From contig NZ_JAAVTA010000002.1 of NCBI RefSeq assembly GCF_012102705.1, forward strand, positions 242,305-306,304: a stretch of 64,000 bases of DNA. Reading direction: 5' to 3'. The translations under genes and the position numbers were made by a program. This document shows positions 46,605 to 58,028 of this stretch, piece after piece. Source of the DNA: Haematospirillum sp. H1815 (lineage in GTDB: Bacteria; Pseudomonadota; Alphaproteobacteria; Rhodospirillales; Rhodospirillaceae). Each line of letters starts with the position of its first letter. The first letter of the stretch is position 1. The notes below the pieces were generated by a model, which saw only the letters and a list, made by a program, of their open reading frames with translations, did no database searches and was not told the origin of the DNA.

Positions 46605-47431
46605 ACCGAGGCTGCAACCCCGCTGTCCTGCACAGGGGGCGGGGGTGCGGCATCAACACGGCCGATACACACCTGATGCACCACATCGTGGCGGCGGCTT
46701 TCTTCCGGGGCCGGGGCAATGGTCCACGGCCATGTGCGTTGACACATGGCCTCCGGCAAGACAACGCCCGACAGCAGGGGGGAGCGGGTCAGATCCTCTC
46801 CGCTGGTAACAGAACGCAGGATCCGGGTATGATCAGTCAGCAGGACCGCCGGGCCACCCTGATGCCGGGACAGGGCATCGACATGGGCCTGCTTCAGCGC
46901 GCATTCCCAACGGGCCAGGGCATCGGGGGTCCACAATCCGGTGGCAAAGGCATGCCCGGCCAGACGAAAAGACAGCTGGCTGAGAATATTGGCGCTGATG
47001 ACCGCATCGGCCTGCGGCAACACCGGAACCGGAACCGGCAGCTCCTGTCCGGACTGGACGGCACCCCAGTGCGCCATCACCCCGGTCAGGTCAGTCTCGA
47101 CCAGCTCCACCCCGGGCAGGCTGGCACAGCGTCGCCGCACGACAGGCATGTGGAACAGGTCCACCAGGACAACCCGGTCAAAACGCCGGCACAGCTCATC
47201 AAGCGGAATATCCAGCAGCAGGCCGGACCCCAGGACGGCCACACGGCCTCCGCCAGTCGGCGATCCCAGAAGATCCAGCATGCCGGCGCGGGCCTGCTGC
47301 AGGTGGGGTTCCCACGCGGCACGGCAGCGACGGTACCGGCTTTCCAGGGCCAGAAGGTCATACAGAACGCCCATCGCCTTCAGCGGCGGCGGACAGCGGA
47401 TCAGGGCATGACGCAGGGCTTCCAGCAGCAT
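46592..47431 (-). CDS. Rossmann-fold methyltransferase-like protein
   Basis: A 279-residue protein. An N-terminal helical part precedes VAVLGSGLLLDIPLDELCRR, a glycine loop followed by VVLVDLFHMP with an acidic residue as in SAM-binding proteins, then ADAVISANILSQLSF. It looks like a methyltransferase-fold protein of unknown substrate, commonly found beside mutL in Rhodospirillales-type genomes by my recollection. GGGGAGGA precedes the ATG. The C-terminal 80 residues contain LLTDHTRILRSVTSGED and a Pro-rich tail. Catalytic activity is not certain. Confidence 0.65.
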   Translation of the reverse strand: MLLEALRHALIRCPPPLKAMGVLYDLLALESRYRRCRAAWEPHLQQARAGMLDLLGSPTGGGRVAVLGSGLLLDIPLDELCRRFDRVVLVDLFHMPVVRRRCASLPGVELVETDLTGVMAHWGAVQSGQELPVPVPVLPQADAVISANILSQLSFRLAGHAFATGLWTPDALARWECALKQAHVDALSRHQGGPAVLLTDHTRILRSVTSGEDLTRSPLLSGVVLPEAMCQRTWPWTIAPAPEESRRHDVVHQVCIGRVDAAPPPPVQDSGVAASVQTR

Positions 47432-47452
47432 CGGGCATCCTCCCCTTTTCCC

Positions 47453-49312
47453 CTAGCGGCGGCCAAACAGCTTTTCAATATCGCGCAGTTTCAATTCCAC
47501 ATAGGTCGGACGGCCGTGGTTGCATTGCCCGGAATGGGGGGTCTGCTCCATCTGCCGCAGCAAGGCATTCATTTCCTCGGCCCGCAGGGCACGCCCGGCC
47601 CGGACACTGCCGTGGCAGGCCATGGTCCCGCAGACATGGGCCAGACGCTCCTTCAGGGCTAGAGCCTCGCCCAGATCAGCCAGGTCGTCAGCCAGATCCC
47701 GCACCAGCCCCTGCACATCCGTATCCCCCAGCATAGCCGGGATTTCACGCACCACCACGGCGCCGGACCCGAAGGGTTCCAGCACCAGACCAAGCTCACG
47801 CAGTTCGTCGGCCCGGGCACACAGGCGGGTAGCCGATGCCTCGTCCAGATCCACCACTTCGGGGATCAGCAGCATCTGGCGACGAACCCCTTCCCGGTCC
47901 AGAACCTGCTTCATGCGTTCATAGACCAGGCGTTCATGGGCGGCATGCTGATCCACAATCACCAGGCCATCGGCGGTCTGGGCAACAATATAGGTGTTGT
48001 GCACCTGCCCGCGTGCCACGCCCAGCGGACAAGAGACCGCCACAGTCTCATCGCCGGGGTCGGATACCGGAACCGGCCGGGCCGATGGCCTGTCATCCAG
48101 GTGCGGCAGCCCGACACTATCGGCCATACCCGGCAGCGCTGCCGGAGCCTGTGCCGCCAGGGACAGGCCGGACAAGGCGGGATCAGGCGGCATCGCCCGG
48201 GCTGACACCACCGAACGCCCGGGCAGGAAAGAAGACGGATGATGCCCCCCTGCCGAAGGCCGGGTCATGGCGGCCAGGGCCTGCTCCGCCACCGTGGTGG
48301 AGGCCCGGTGGCCGGCACCGTTCAGGGCATGGCGGATGGCCCCGACAATCAACCCGCGCACCAGCGCCGGATCACGGAACCGCACCTCTGCCTTGGCCGG
48401 ATGGACGTTGACGTCTACGTCTTCCGCCGGAAGATCCAGATACAGGGCCAGGACCGGGTGCCGGTCGTGGGCCAGAAAATCCCGGTAGGCGCCACGCACC
48501 GCGCCAGACAACAAACGATCCCGCACCGGGCGCCCGTTGACGAACATATACTGGTACGTTGCATTGCCACGATTGAAGGTCGGCAAGCCGACATATCCGC
48601 CAAGGCGGACCCCTTCCCGCACCGCCTGTACCGGCAGAGCGTTGTCGGCAAAATCCTGCCCCAACACAGCGGCCAGCCGTTTGAGGCGGTCAGCTTCCGG
48701 ATCCAGGCCAGCCCCGGCATGCAGCCGCAGAACCGTGCGCCCGTCGCCGGTCAGGGAAAACGCAATACCGGGATGGGCCATGGCCAAACGCTGGATCACG
48801 TCCTGGGCATGCAGGAATTCCGTGCGGGGCGCTTTCAAGAACTTCAGCCGTGCCGGAGTGGCATAGAACAGATCACGGACCTCCACCCGGGTGCCGGGGG
48901 GATGGGCAGCGGGCACCGGCTCGCCCTTGCAGCCGCCATCGACGGTCAGCGACCAGGCGCTGTCCTGGCCCGGCGGACGGCTGGTCAAGGTCAGGCGGGC
49001 CACAGACCCAACCGATGGCAGCGCTTCACCGCGAAAACCCAGGAAGGCAATGTCCAGCAGATCATCGCCGGGCAGCTTGGATGTGGCGTGACGCTCCACC
49101 GCCAGGGACAGTTCCTCCGGCATCATGCCGCGCCCGTCGTCCACCACGGCAATCACCGCCCGGCCGCCGTCGGTCATGGTCACATCAATCCGGCGCGCCC
49201 CGGCATCGATGGCGTTCTCCACCAGTTCCTTGACGGCAGAGGCCGGCCGTTCAACCACCTCGCCGGCTGCAATCCGGTTGACCAGGACCGATGGCAGAAG
49301 GCGGATACTCAT
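47453..49312 (-). CDS. mutL: DNA mismatch repair protein MutL
   Basis: A 619-residue MutL. It has the GHKL ATPase motifs LVENAIDAG near 31, VDDGRGM near 58 and [15 protein letters not shown] near 95. The C-terminal domain contains [12 protein letters not shown], matching the DQHA-x2-E-x4-E endonuclease motif, and ends with CNHGRPT. It should nick DNA to direct mismatch repair, as expected where MutH is absent. The start overlaps the pgi stop (ATGA), so pgi and mutL are coupled. The central linker is typically variable. No defect is seen. Confidence 0.96.
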   Translation of the reverse strand: MSIRLLPSVLVNRIAAGEVVERPASAVKELVENAIDAGARRIDVTMTDGGRAVIAVVDDGRGMMPEELSLAVERHATSKLPGDDLLDIAFLGFRGEALPSVGSVARLTLTSRPPGQDSAWSLTVDGGCKGEPVPAAHPPGTRVEVRDLFYATPARLKFLKAPRTEFLHAQDVIQRLAMAHPGIAFSLTGDGRTVLRLHAGAGLDPEADRLKRLAAVLGQDFADNALPVQAVREGVRLGGYVGLPTFNRGNATYQYMFVNGRPVRDRLLSGAVRGAYRDFLAHDRHPVLALYLDLPAEDVDVNVHPAKAEVRFRDPALVRGLIVGAIRHALNGAGHRASTTVAEQALAAMTRPSAGGHHPSSFLPGRSVVSARAMPPDPALSGLSLAAQAPAALPGMADSVGLPHLDDRPSARPVPVSDPGDETVAVSCPLGVARGQVHNTYIVAQTADGLVIVDQHAAHERLVYERMKQVLDREGVRRQMLLIPEVVDLDEASATRLCARADELRELGLVLEPFGSGAVVVREIPAMLGDTDVQGLVRDLADDLADLGEALALKERLAHVCGTMACHGSVRAGRALRAEEMNALLRQMEQTPHSGQCNHGRPTYVELKLRDIEKLFGRR

Positions 49313-50955
49313 GACGGGACGCGCCAGGCCTTGTAGCGGTTGATCAGGGCGTTGGTGGATGCATCGTGGCTGTCCACAGGACCGGCGCCAGCCAGTTCGG
49401 GCAGAATGGCACGGGCTAGTTCCTTGCCAAGCTCCACCCCCCACTGGTCAAAGCTGTTGACCCGCCACAACACGCCCTGGACAAACACCTTGTGCTCATA
49501 AAGGGCGATCAGCATCCCCAGGGTATACGGATCCAGGCGGCGCAGCAGGATCGAAGTGCTGGGGCGGTTGCCGGAAAACACACGGTGCGGGGCCAGAATG
49601 TCAATACCGGACGCCGACATGCCGCGGTCCTTCAGCTCCGCACGGACCTCCTCTTCCGTCTTGCCCCGCATCAAGGCCTCGGGCTGGGCGAAGAAATTGC
49701 TCAACAGCTTGGGGTGATGATCACCAACAGCATTGTGCGATGTGGCGACCGCAATAAAGTCGCACGGGATCAGCCAGCTGCCCTGGTGCAGCAACTGATA
49801 GAAGCTGTGCTGGCCATTGGTTCCGGCCTGCCCGAACACAATCGGGCCGGTGTGACGGTCCACCGGCATACCCTCCAGCGTAACGGTCTTGCCATTGGAT
49901 TCCATGTCCAGCTGCTGCAGGTATGATGGCAAATGCTCCAGATACTGGTCATAGGGCAGCACCGCGTGTGCCGGGGCCCCGAACCACGACGTATACCACA
50001 CCCCCAGAAGGCCCAGGATCACCGGCATGTTCCGTTCCAGCGGCGCGGTGCGAAAGTGGGTGTCCATGGCGGCTGCCCCGTCCAGCAACTGTTCGAAACG
50101 GTCAAACCCAACGGCAAGGGCCACCGGCAGGCCAATGGCGGACCACAGGGAGTAACGCCCGCCAACCCAGTCCCAGAACCCGAACATGTTGGCCGGGTTG
50201 ATGCCAAAGGCACGCACAGCCTCTGTGTTGGTGGACACGGCCACAAAGTGGCGGTCCACCGCTGCTTCCCCCAGAACGGATACCAGCCAGGCCCGCGCCG
50301 TGTGGGCGTTGGTCAGCGTTTCTTCCGTCGTGAAGGTTTTGGAGGCCACCACAAACAGGGTTGTTTCCGGCCGGCAGCCCTTCAGCACACCCATCAGGTC
50401 GGTTGCATCGATATTGGATACAAAATGCACACTCAGGTCATCGCGCTGCCACGGAGAGAGGGCGCGTGTGACCATCCGGGGGCCAAGATCGGACCCGCCG
50501 ATGCCGATGTTGACCACGCTTTCCACCGGCTGACCGGTGGCCCCGCGCCAGATCCCGTCACGCACGGCCCCCACAAACGTCTTCATCCGGGCCAGGACCC
50601 GGTTGACATCGGGCATCACATCATGACCGTCCACCAAAACCGGAACCGATGCCCGGTTGCGCAGGGCGGTGTGAAGGACGGGGCGCCCTTCGGTGTGATT
50701 GATGCACGCACCGGAAAACATCTGGTCACGCGCTGCCTCCAGCCGGCGTTCGCGCGCCAGGTCAAACAACAGCCCCAAGGTCTGGTCGGTGATGTAATTC
50801 CGTGAATAGTCAAGCAACAAACCGTCAAGCTCCAGGCTGTAGCGGGCGGCCCGGCCCGGATCTGTGTCGAACAGCGACCGCAGGTGCAGGTCGGCCCATG
50901 ATGCAGCATGCGCCCCAAGGGCATCGCGGGAAACGGTCTGGAGAAGGACGGACAT
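49309..50955 (-). CDS. pgi: Glucose-6-phosphate isomerase
   Basis: A 548-residue Pgi of the bacterial/eukaryotic long type. The sugar-phosphate segment [15 protein letters not shown] and the [16 protein letters not shown] motif are present. [20 protein letters not shown] is the signature near 260, and later [10 protein letters not shown] and [11 protein letters not shown] carry the active Lys/His region. It interconverts glucose-6-phosphate and fructose-6-phosphate, linking glycolysis to the mannose precursors used by ManC. The ATG at 50955 is set by similarity. It is coupled to mutL. Confidence 0.96.
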   Translation of the reverse strand: MSVLLQTVSRDALGAHAASWADLHLRSLFDTDPGRAARYSLELDGLLLDYSRNYITDQTLGLLFDLARERRLEAARDQMFSGACINHTEGRPVLHTALRNRASVPVLVDGHDVMPDVNRVLARMKTFVGAVRDGIWRGATGQPVESVVNIGIGGSDLGPRMVTRALSPWQRDDLSVHFVSNIDATDLMGVLKGCRPETTLFVVASKTFTTEETLTNAHTARAWLVSVLGEAAVDRHFVAVSTNTEAVRAFGINPANMFGFWDWVGGRYSLWSAIGLPVALAVGFDRFEQLLDGAAAMDTHFRTAPLERNMPVILGLLGVWYTSWFGAPAHAVLPYDQYLEHLPSYLQQLDMESNGKTVTLEGMPVDRHTGPIVFGQAGTNGQHSFYQLLHQGSWLIPCDFIAVATSHNAVGDHHPKLLSNFFAQPEALMRGKTEEEVRAELKDRGMSASGIDILAPHRVFSGNRPSTSILLRRLDPYTLGMLIALYEHKVFVQGVLWRVNSFDQWGVELGKELARAILPELAGAGPVDSHDASTNALINRYKAWRVPS

Positions 50956-51040
50956 GACAGCTCCGGAAGAACAGGATAACAGAACGGCGGGCGCATAATA
51001 CGCCGGAATAACCGCCCTGTCTTGTCTGCCGCACCGGTGC

Positions 51041-51079
51041 AAAACGGAAACCGGACCTGCTGTTTCTGCAGGTCCGGTT
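51041..51079 (-). terminator. Terminator after the M16 peptidase pair
   Basis: AACCGGACCTGC and GCAGGTCCGGTT form a perfect 12-pair stem around seven bases. On the minus strand TCCGTTTTG follows. It lies 12 bases past the second M16 gene and before pgi, so it should separate the two transcripts. The T run is weak. Confidence 0.7.
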
Positions 51080-51090
51080 CCGGGAACGTA

Positions 51091-52470
51091 TCAGGGCGCG
51101 GGGGTTGACTCCACCCCTTGTGGACGCCCGGCAATCACAAACGTCAGACGCTTTTCATCCAGCATCCGACGTGCAACGCGCTTGACATCTTCCCTGGTTA
51201 CAGCCTGCAGACGGGCATCCCGCACATTGAAGTCTTCCGGCGACCGGTCATAGGCCTGCCAGTAATACAGACGCTGTGCAATGTCACCGGTTGATGTCAT
51301 CCCCAACGGCCAAGAGCCAGTCAGATTGACCTTGGCCGCATCCAGCTCGTCCTCGGTCACACCATCCTCGACCATCCTGCGCCACTCCGCACGCACAAGG
51401 TCCATGGCCTCGGCAACTTTGTCCCCCGATGTGGCAAAATGCCCGGACAGGAAAGACGCCTTGTCCAACGCCCGCAAGGACGTGCTGATACCGTATACCA
51501 AGCCGCGCTTCTCACGGACTTCATTCATCAGGCGGGACGCGAACATTCCCCCACCCAAAACATAATCCATCACCATCGCGGCATAGATATCCGGATCGCG
51601 CACATCGATACCCAGATCGTTGAACAGGACCACAGACTGGGGAACATCCATATCCACCGCTGTGACGCGTCCATCCAGGGCCGGAACAACAGGGGGAATG
51701 GCTGGCGCCGTTCCGGTTGCCGGCAACGATCCAAAGGTCTGGTCCAGCAAGGCCTCCAGCTGTAACGGCGTCAGATCCCCGACCACACTAATTTTCAAAC
51801 GATCACGGGTCATGCTGCTCTTCATATGAGCCCGCAAGTCCTTCACCCGCATGGAACGGATGGATTCTGGCGTCCCTTCCAAAGGACGGACATAGGGATG
51901 ATCACCAAACAGCAGGCCTGTCATGGTCCGTCCGGCAACCTCGCCAGGATCTTCAAGCTTCATGGACAGGGATACGGTGTATTCCTGACGCAGGCGATCC
52001 AGGGGCGCCTTGTCAAAGCGCGGCGCGGTAAGCGTAAGGCGCAACAGGTCAAAGGCCTCGTCCAACGTGCCCGTTGTGGTGCGCAGAAAGCCGGTTGTTG
52101 CGTCCAAGCTGCTGCCATAGGACAGATTGATGGCCTGGGTTTCCAGCACCCTGCGGAAGGCCTGGCTGTCGAGCTTGCCGGCCCCCTCTCCCAGCATGGC
52201 GGCGGTCATATAGGCGCGGCCTTCCTTGCCGACCGGATCGGTTGCCGCGCCGCCCGCAAAACCGAAAGCCATGGAGACAACAGGCAGGCTGTGATCCTCG
52301 ACCAGCCAGGCCGTAATACCGCCAGGGCTGACCACCGGCTGCACGGTAAAGGCCCGTGCCGGAACGGCAACAGCCAGCAGGAAAAGAAGAACCAGGCCGG
52401 CCAGACCGTGCGAACGGACAATTCCCATCACAAAAGCTCCCTTGTGCAAAACACCAGCATAACCACTCAT
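51091..52470 (-). CDS. M16-family peptidase-like protein, non-catalytic subunit
   Basis: A 459-residue secreted M16 protein. A hydrophobic signal sequence (LAGLVLLFLLAVAVPARA) ends near residue 40. The fold motifs remain (VVSMAFGFAGGAATDPVGKE and NEVREKRGLVYGISTSL), but the zinc motif HxxEH is replaced by a MTAAMLGEGAG region, so it should not bind zinc. It pairs with the active M16 protein encoded just upstream with a four-base overlap, as in PqqL/YmxG-like pairs. GGAGG precedes the ATG at 52470. The likely site is the periplasm. Confidence 0.88.
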   Translation of the reverse strand: MSGYAGVLHKGAFVMGIVRSHGLAGLVLLFLLAVAVPARAFTVQPVVSPGGITAWLVEDHSLPVVSMAFGFAGGAATDPVGKEGRAYMTAAMLGEGAGKLDSQAFRRVLETQAINLSYGSSLDATTGFLRTTTGTLDEAFDLLRLTLTAPRFDKAPLDRLRQEYTVSLSMKLEDPGEVAGRTMTGLLFGDHPYVRPLEGTPESIRSMRVKDLRAHMKSSMTRDRLKISVVGDLTPLQLEALLDQTFGSLPATGTAPAIPPVVPALDGRVTAVDMDVPQSVVLFNDLGIDVRDPDIYAAMVMDYVLGGGMFASRLMNEVREKRGLVYGISTSLRALDKASFLSGHFATSGDKVAEAMDLVRAEWRRMVEDGVTEDELDAAKVNLTGSWPLGMTSTGDIAQRLYYWQAYDRSPEDFNVRDARLQAVTREDVKRVARRMLDEKRLTFVIAGRPQGVESTPAP

Positions 52471-53876
52471 GACTTGCCTCCGGGCTTCAGGACAGCCGTC
52501 ACAGCAGCCTGGTCACGCAACCATGTACGGGCAGCCGTCATCACATCATCACGACCAACCCCGGCAATCTGCTGGGGCCATGTTTCCACAGACTCCAAGG
52601 ATTCACCGACACTCAAGGCCATACCAATGCGATAAGCGGGTCCCTGCAGGCTGTCACGGGCATAGATAGCTCCGGCCTGCATGCGGGTCTTGACATCTTC
52701 AACCTCGGCCACGGTCAGACCATCGCGCAGCAGCCCCTGGACCACGTCATCAACCGCCTTTTCCAGATCGGCCACAGAGACACCCGGGCGCGGGATAGCA
52801 TAAAGGTCAAACACACCATCATCCACGGCCAGCGGGCTATAGGATGCACCGGCATCAACAGCCAGATTGCGTTTGATCACCAGATCCCGATACAGCCGTC
52901 CAAGCTGGCCGCCGCCCAGAATGTCCGACAGGACCGAAAGGGCCAGTGTGTCCTGGCGCGCCGGGGCCGTGTTGATACCCGGCACCCTGTAGCGGCGTCC
53001 CCAGCGCAGCTGGGTCACATTGGGGTGGGCCATATCAACCCGCACAACAGCATCGGGAGGCGGTTGACGGTTGCGCAGACGCTGCACGCCCGGCCCACGG
53101 GACAGGGGCCCGTAATAGGTATCGGCCAGATTGCGCACCTGGTCCACGGTCACATCACCACTGATGACAAGGATCGCATTATCGGGCGCATACCACTTCT
53201 TGTAAAAGTCCAGCGCATTCTGACGCGTCAGCGCCGACAGCTCATCCATCCATCCAACAATCGGATTGCGGTAGGGGTGATTGACCCACAGGGCCATGGA
53301 TGCCCGTTCATACAGCTGGGCGTCAGGCTCGTTCTCTGTACGCATCAGACGTTCCTGGATCACCACATCCCGTTCGGTCAGGAATTCCTTTTCGTCAAAG
53401 GCCAGATTGCGCATGCGGTCAGCCTCCAGCTTCATCACCAGAGGCAGGCGGTCAACAGCAATATTCTGGAAGTAAGCCGTATAGTCAGAGCTGGTAAAAG
53501 CATTTTCCCGGCCGCCATTGCGGGCAACAAGCGCTGAAAACTCGCCGGGTTTCAGAGTATCGGTGCCCTTGAACATCATATGTTCAAGAAGATGGGCCAA
53601 ACCGGACTGACCTGGTGGTTCATCGGCCGCACCAACCTTGTACCACACCATGTGCGACACGACCGGCATCCGGTGATTTTCCACCACCACCACCTGCAGG
53701 CCATTGTCCAGCGTAAAGGTGGATGCGTTATAGACCTTCGGGGCCTCAATCCCGATACGGGATGCTTGGATCTGGGTCTGCAGGGCTGTTTGTGCCCGAA
53801 CACTTCCGGACGGCAGGACCAGAACAGCCACAGCTGCCACAACAAGGCCTTGTAAAAACAGTTTGCTCAGGACCAT
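52467..53876 (-). CDS. M16-family zinc peptidase, catalytic subunit
   Basis: A 469-residue protein with an N-terminal signal sequence (LFLQGLVVAAVAVLVLPSGS) and the inverted zinc motif HLLEHMMF near residue 98. Downstream acidic residues lie in ENAFTSSDYTAYF. A second lobe has LSVLSDILGGGQLGRLYRDL. It should cleave peptides or misfolded proteins in the periplasm, together with the non-catalytic partner. The ATG at 53876 has GGAG nine bases upstream. It is followed by its partner gene. The substrate is not known. Confidence 0.93.
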   Translation of the reverse strand: MVLSKLFLQGLVVAAVAVLVLPSGSVRAQTALQTQIQASRIGIEAPKVYNASTFTLDNGLQVVVVENHRMPVVSHMVWYKVGAADEPPGQSGLAHLLEHMMFKGTDTLKPGEFSALVARNGGRENAFTSSDYTAYFQNIAVDRLPLVMKLEADRMRNLAFDEKEFLTERDVVIQERLMRTENEPDAQLYERASMALWVNHPYRNPIVGWMDELSALTRQNALDFYKKWYAPDNAILVISGDVTVDQVRNLADTYYGPLSRGPGVQRLRNRQPPPDAVVRVDMAHPNVTQLRWGRRYRVPGINTAPARQDTLALSVLSDILGGGQLGRLYRDLVIKRNLAVDAGASYSPLAVDDGVFDLYAIPRPGVSVADLEKAVDDVVQGLLRDGLTVAEVEDVKTRMQAGAIYARDSLQGPAYRIGMALSVGESLESVETWPQQIAGVGRDDVMTAARTWLRDQAAVTAVLKPGGKS

Positions 53877-54084
53877 ACGGTCAACTCCTTGACTCTGGCC
53901 GCCCCACCCCTGTGCGACCGGATTGGCGAACATGGAATCAGACAAGACATTCCGGCAGAACTATGTCACAGGAACACAAGATGCACAGATTTTCCCTTTG
54001 CCGGTCAGGCCATATGCAATGCGGCGACCGGAACAGACCGGCCGCCGCACACAAAATCCCACCACGGACCCGGACCGGATACTC

Positions 54085-54645
54085 CTAGAGGAGCCCCTCC
54101 AGCAGGGCACGCTGGCGCCGTTCAATCTTCGGGGTATCCCCCTCGGTCACCGCCTTGCCCAGCGCCTGGTTCTGACGCAGCCGCTTTGCTTCAGCCGCAG
54201 CATCAACCATGGTGCCGGTTGGCTCTGGATCGCGCCAGAAAACCAGACGGTCGGTAAAGGTCTTTTCCTCACGCGCAAAGACGGATGTCTCGCGGTCTAC
54301 AATCGAACGAATGCCGGGAACAGACTGGTCCACCCCCGCCAGCTTGAGCAAGGCGCCTTCCCCACGGGTCGTCGCAACCCGGCGTGCTTGGGCGCGACCA
54401 CCAAAGACAGCATCACGGGCTTGGTCCGACGTTGATATCTCCTGGGGACGGGGGGCACCCTGTTCGGGTGGACGCAGCCTGAAGTCAGGCGGAACGGTCA
54501 GGGGTGCGCGCGACACCACGGCAAATTCATCGGGCGACCGTTTGTCAAGGCCAAGAGCCCGGCGGGTCTCGCCACCACAACCGGACAAACCGCCGCCGGC
54601 AAGAGCCACAATACAAAGGGACAGGGAAAGCCGACGCAACATCAC
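54085..54645 (-). CDS. DUF3035 lipoprotein
   Basis: A 186-residue lipoprotein. A hydrophobic signal ends in the lipobox LSGC near residue 23, then comes GETRRALGLDKRSPDEFAVV with SRAPLTVPPDFRLRPP, the DUF3035 signature. A charged C-terminal half ends in KIERRQRALLEGLL. It is probably attached to the outer membrane and its function is unknown. It follows lspA, the signal peptidase that would process it, which is the usual order in alphaproteobacteria. A start one codon later is possible. Confidence 0.88.
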   Translation of the reverse strand: MMLRRLSLSLCIVALAGGGLSGCGGETRRALGLDKRSPDEFAVVSRAPLTVPPDFRLRPPEQGAPRPQEISTSDQARDAVFGGRAQARRVATTRGEGALLKLAGVDQSVPGIRSIVDRETSVFAREEKTFTDRLVFWRDPEPTGTMVDAAAEAKRLRQNQALGKAVTEGDTPKIERRQRALLEGLL

Positions 54646-54679
54646 TTAAACCTCCGGGTTTTACGTTTCTGGTTGTACG

Positions 54680-55177
54680 TCAGCTTTCGCGTCGAAACAA
54701 GCTGTCTGCAACAAGCAGCGCCGCCCCGACGGAAATCCACGTATCGGCAAGATTGAACGCCCAAAAATGCCAGCCCAGAACATGAAAGTCCAAAAAATCA
54801 GCCACAGCACCCCAGCGTACGCGGTCAATCGCGTTGCCAAGGGCACCGCCGGTCATCAGCGCCAGTGCACAGGCCAGAAGCCAATGGGAGGCCCGCAGCA
54901 TCCATGCACCCAGCACCCCGGCCAGCAGGACAGCCATGACCAGAAGCGGCCACGGCTCAAGACCACTGTCGCCAAGAAGCCCGAAACTGACGCCGCGGTT
55001 CCAGGCCATGACAAGGTTGAGGAACGGCAGCACCTCGACCGACATCGGAAGCCCGCCCGAGAACGCCACTACCCACGCCTTGCTGGCCTGATCCAGCACC
55101 AGGCACAGGGACACCAGCACAAACCAGCGCCAGGCGCCAGGCCGGGCAAAAGGGACGTGGGACGGGGTTTCAGGCAT
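54680..55177 (-). CDS. lspA: Lipoprotein signal peptidase (signal peptidase II)
   Basis: A 165-residue membrane aspartyl protease with four helices and all family motifs: DQASKAWV near 29, NRGVSFGLL, GGALGNAIDRVRWG with the first catalytic Asp, VADFLDFH, and FNLADTWISVG with the second Asp. It cleaves prolipoproteins ahead of the modified Cys in the inner membrane. Its ATG overlaps the ileS stop (TGATG), and a DUF3035 lipoprotein gene follows. The ileS-lspA order is widespread. Confidence 0.96.
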   Translation of the reverse strand: MPETPSHVPFARPGAWRWFVLVSLCLVLDQASKAWVVAFSGGLPMSVEVLPFLNLVMAWNRGVSFGLLGDSGLEPWPLLVMAVLLAGVLGAWMLRASHWLLACALALMTGGALGNAIDRVRWGAVADFLDFHVLGWHFWAFNLADTWISVGAALLVADSLFRRES

Positions 55178-57987
55178 CAGGCGGGTTCCGTCCGGGCCAG
55201 AACATCATCACAACGCTGGCACACCCCTTCACGAGGGTGGGAACCAACATCGGGCAGAACCTTCCAGCACCGCTGGCACTTCTCCCCGGTTGCTGTTTCG
55301 ATGACCACACCCACACCCGGAACCTCGGGCAGCGTATAGGCCGCGTCGGGAACCGGACTGGATGACAGGGTCAGGGCCGAAGTGATGCAAATATCGTGCA
55401 TCGGATAGGCCCGGATACCATCCTGCACCTCTGCCGGTGCATACACCACCGCATGGGCCTGCAGGGACGCCCCGATGACCTTGGCATTGCGGGCCTGTTC
55501 CAGCGCCCCCAGAACCACACGGCGAACCCGTGCCACGGCAGCCCAGCGCGCGGCCAGGACATCATCGCGCCAGTGTCCGGGCACCGCCTCAAACCCGGTC
55601 AGGTGAACCGAGCTGTCGTCGCCCGGATGACGGCACAGCCACGCTTCCTCGGCCGTGAAGCACAGGACCGGCGCCATCCAGCGCACCAGGGTGTTGAACA
55701 AACGGTCAATCACCGTACGACAGGCCCGACGCTCCGGATCCTGTGGATGGCCGCAGTACAGAAGATCCTTGCGGATATCAAAATAGAACGCGGACAGATC
55801 GTTTGTGCAGAACGCCGTCAATTCGGCAAACAGGGTCTGGAATTCGTAATCGTCACAGCAGCGGCGAACGATGGCATCCATCTCGGTCAGGCGATGCAGG
55901 ACCCAGCGCTCCAGCTCGGGCATGGAGCCTTCATCGGTCACGGCCTCGGCTGCAGAGAAACCATCCAGCGCCCCCAGCATATAGCGCAGGGTATTGCGCA
56001 GGCGGCGATAGCTTTCCGCCGTCTGCTTCAGGATCTCCGACCCCAGACGCTGGTCGTTCATGTAATCGGTGGACGCAACCCACAAACGCAGGATATCGGC
56101 CCCGTATTCCTTCACCACATCCTGTGGCGCCACCGTGTTGCCAATCGATTTCGACATCTTGCGGCCCTGCCCGTCCAGGGTAAAGCCATGCGTCAGCACC
56201 GCCTTGTAGGGCGCCCGGCCACGGGTTCCGCAACTTTGCAGCAGGGATGACTGGAACCAGCCACGATGCTGGTCCGACCCTTCCAGGTACAGGTCTGCCG
56301 GCCACGCGCTTCCATCCCGGTCCTCCAGGACAAAGGCATGCGTGCAGCCGGAATCAAACCAGACATCCAGCACGTCGCGCACCTGTTCATAGTCTTTCAG
56401 GTCATAGGCATCACCCAGGAAATCCTGCGGGTTGTCCTCGAACCAGGCATCGGCGCCACGCTCGGCCACGGCAGCAACGATACGGTCCATCACCGCCGGA
56501 TCACGCAGGGGCTCCCCTGTATGGCGGTTGACAAACACCGTGACCGGGCTGCCCCAGCTGCGCTGGCGGGACACGCACCAATCCGGACGCTGCTCCACCA
56601 TCGACCGCAGACGGTTGCGCCCCATGGCCGGCACAAAGCGGGTGGCATCAATAGCAGCCAGAGCCTTGTCACGCAGGCCGGTCTTGTCCATGGAAATGAA
56701 CCACTGCGACGTGGCGCGATAGATCAACGGTGCCTTGGACCGCCACGAATGGGGGTAGGAATGCACCAGCTTGCCATGCGCCACCAGCTTGCCGGCAGCC
56801 GTCAGGGCATCAACCATCACCGGCGCGATCTTGTAGATATGCTGCCCGGCAAACAGGGGAATGGTATCGGCGTAAGCCCCGCCATCCAGAACCATGTCCG
56901 GCGGATGAATTCCCTTGGACCGGCACAGGTAGAAATCGTCTTCGCCATGGCCGGGGGCCTGGTGGACAATCCCGGTTCCCTGATCGGCGGTCACAAAGTC
57001 ACCAATCATCACCGGCACGTCAAAGTCATACCCCTGCCCCCGCAGCGGATGGGCGCACAGCACACCGTCAAGGTCGGCCCCGCCCAGGGTGGCCTCGCAG
57101 ACAGCCTCGAAATGCCCGGATTCCATTACCGAAGACGCCAGGGATGTGGACAGGACCAGCCGGTCCCCGACCGACACCAGGGCACCATCCGTAACGGATG
57201 TCACACGGTACACGCCGTATTCCAGATCCGCCCCGCAGGCCAGCGCACGGTTGCCGGGAATGGTCCAGGGGGTTGTGGTCCAGATGACAATATCAGCCCC
57301 CTGCAAGGCCGGCACGCGGGCCGACACCACCGGGAAGCGGACCCAGATGGTGGTGGAGGTGTGGTCCTTGTATTCAACCTCGGCCTCAGCCAAGGCGGTC
57401 TTCTCGACGACAGACCACAGCACCGGACGGGCACCGCGGTACAGGCTACCATCCAGCAGGAATTTGCCCAGTTCGGCGACGATGCGGGCCTCGGCAGTAT
57501 AAGCCATGGTGGTATAGGGGTTTTCCCAATCGCCACCGATACCCAGACGGCGGAATTCCTCGCGCTGGATACCGATCCAGCGCTCGGCAAAGGCGCGACA
57601 CTCACGCCGGAACTCCACCACCGGCACATCGTCCTTGTTCTGGCCGCGGGAGCGATACTCTTCCTCGATCTTCCATTCAATCGGCAGGCCGTGACAGTCC
57701 CACCCCGGAACATAGTCCACGTCAAAGCCCATCATCTGCCGCGAGCGGACCACCACATCCTTCAGGATCTTGTTCAGGGCGTGTCCGATGTGCAGGTGGC
57801 CGTTGGCATACGGAGGGCCATCATGCAGGACAAACGACGGGCGCCCGCGGGCCTGTTCCCGCTGGCGGGCATACAGCCCCATCCGGTTCCAGCGTTCCAG
57901 GTGGCCGGGTTCCTGCGCAGGCAGGCCAGCCCGCATGGGAAAGGACGTGCGGGGCAGAAAAACAGAGTTCTTGTAATCGGTGGTCAT
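55177..57987 (-). CDS. ileS: Isoleucyl-tRNA synthetase
   Basis: A 936-residue class I synthetase. HIGHALN lies in the N-terminal Rossmann domain, [10 protein letters not shown] follows, the editing domain contains [13 protein letters not shown], and RKMSKSIGN is the second signature. The C-terminal zinc-binding part has CQRCWK and CQRC pairs. It charges tRNA-Ile in the cytoplasm. ATG at 57987 is preferred over one 12 codons upstream because family similarity starts at [12 protein letters not shown]. It lies between ribF and lspA in one leftward run. Confidence 0.98.
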   Translation of the reverse strand: MTTDYKNSVFLPRTSFPMRAGLPAQEPGHLERWNRMGLYARQREQARGRPSFVLHDGPPYANGHLHIGHALNKILKDVVVRSRQMMGFDVDYVPGWDCHGLPIEWKIEEEYRSRGQNKDDVPVVEFRRECRAFAERWIGIQREEFRRLGIGGDWENPYTTMAYTAEARIVAELGKFLLDGSLYRGARPVLWSVVEKTALAEAEVEYKDHTSTTIWVRFPVVSARVPALQGADIVIWTTTPWTIPGNRALACGADLEYGVYRVTSVTDGALVSVGDRLVLSTSLASSVMESGHFEAVCEATLGGADLDGVLCAHPLRGQGYDFDVPVMIGDFVTADQGTGIVHQAPGHGEDDFYLCRSKGIHPPDMVLDGGAYADTIPLFAGQHIYKIAPVMVDALTAAGKLVAHGKLVHSYPHSWRSKAPLIYRATSQWFISMDKTGLRDKALAAIDATRFVPAMGRNRLRSMVEQRPDWCVSRQRSWGSPVTVFVNRHTGEPLRDPAVMDRIVAAVAERGADAWFEDNPQDFLGDAYDLKDYEQVRDVLDVWFDSGCTHAFVLEDRDGSAWPADLYLEGSDQHRGWFQSSLLQSCGTRGRAPYKAVLTHGFTLDGQGRKMSKSIGNTVAPQDVVKEYGADILRLWVASTDYMNDQRLGSEILKQTAESYRRLRNTLRYMLGALDGFSAAEAVTDEGSMPELERWVLHRLTEMDAIVRRCCDDYEFQTLFAELTAFCTNDLSAFYFDIRKDLLYCGHPQDPERRACRTVIDRLFNTLVRWMAPVLCFTAEEAWLCRHPGDDSSVHLTGFEAVPGHWRDDVLAARWAAVARVRRVVLGALEQARNAKVIGASLQAHAVVYAPAEVQDGIRAYPMHDICITSALTLSSSPVPDAAYTLPEVPGVGVVIETATGEKCQRCWKVLPDVGSHPREGVCQRCDDVLARTEPA

Positions 57988-58028
57988 GGTGCAATCCGGT
58001 ATTCGGCAAACAAGGTACAGCAACAGGG

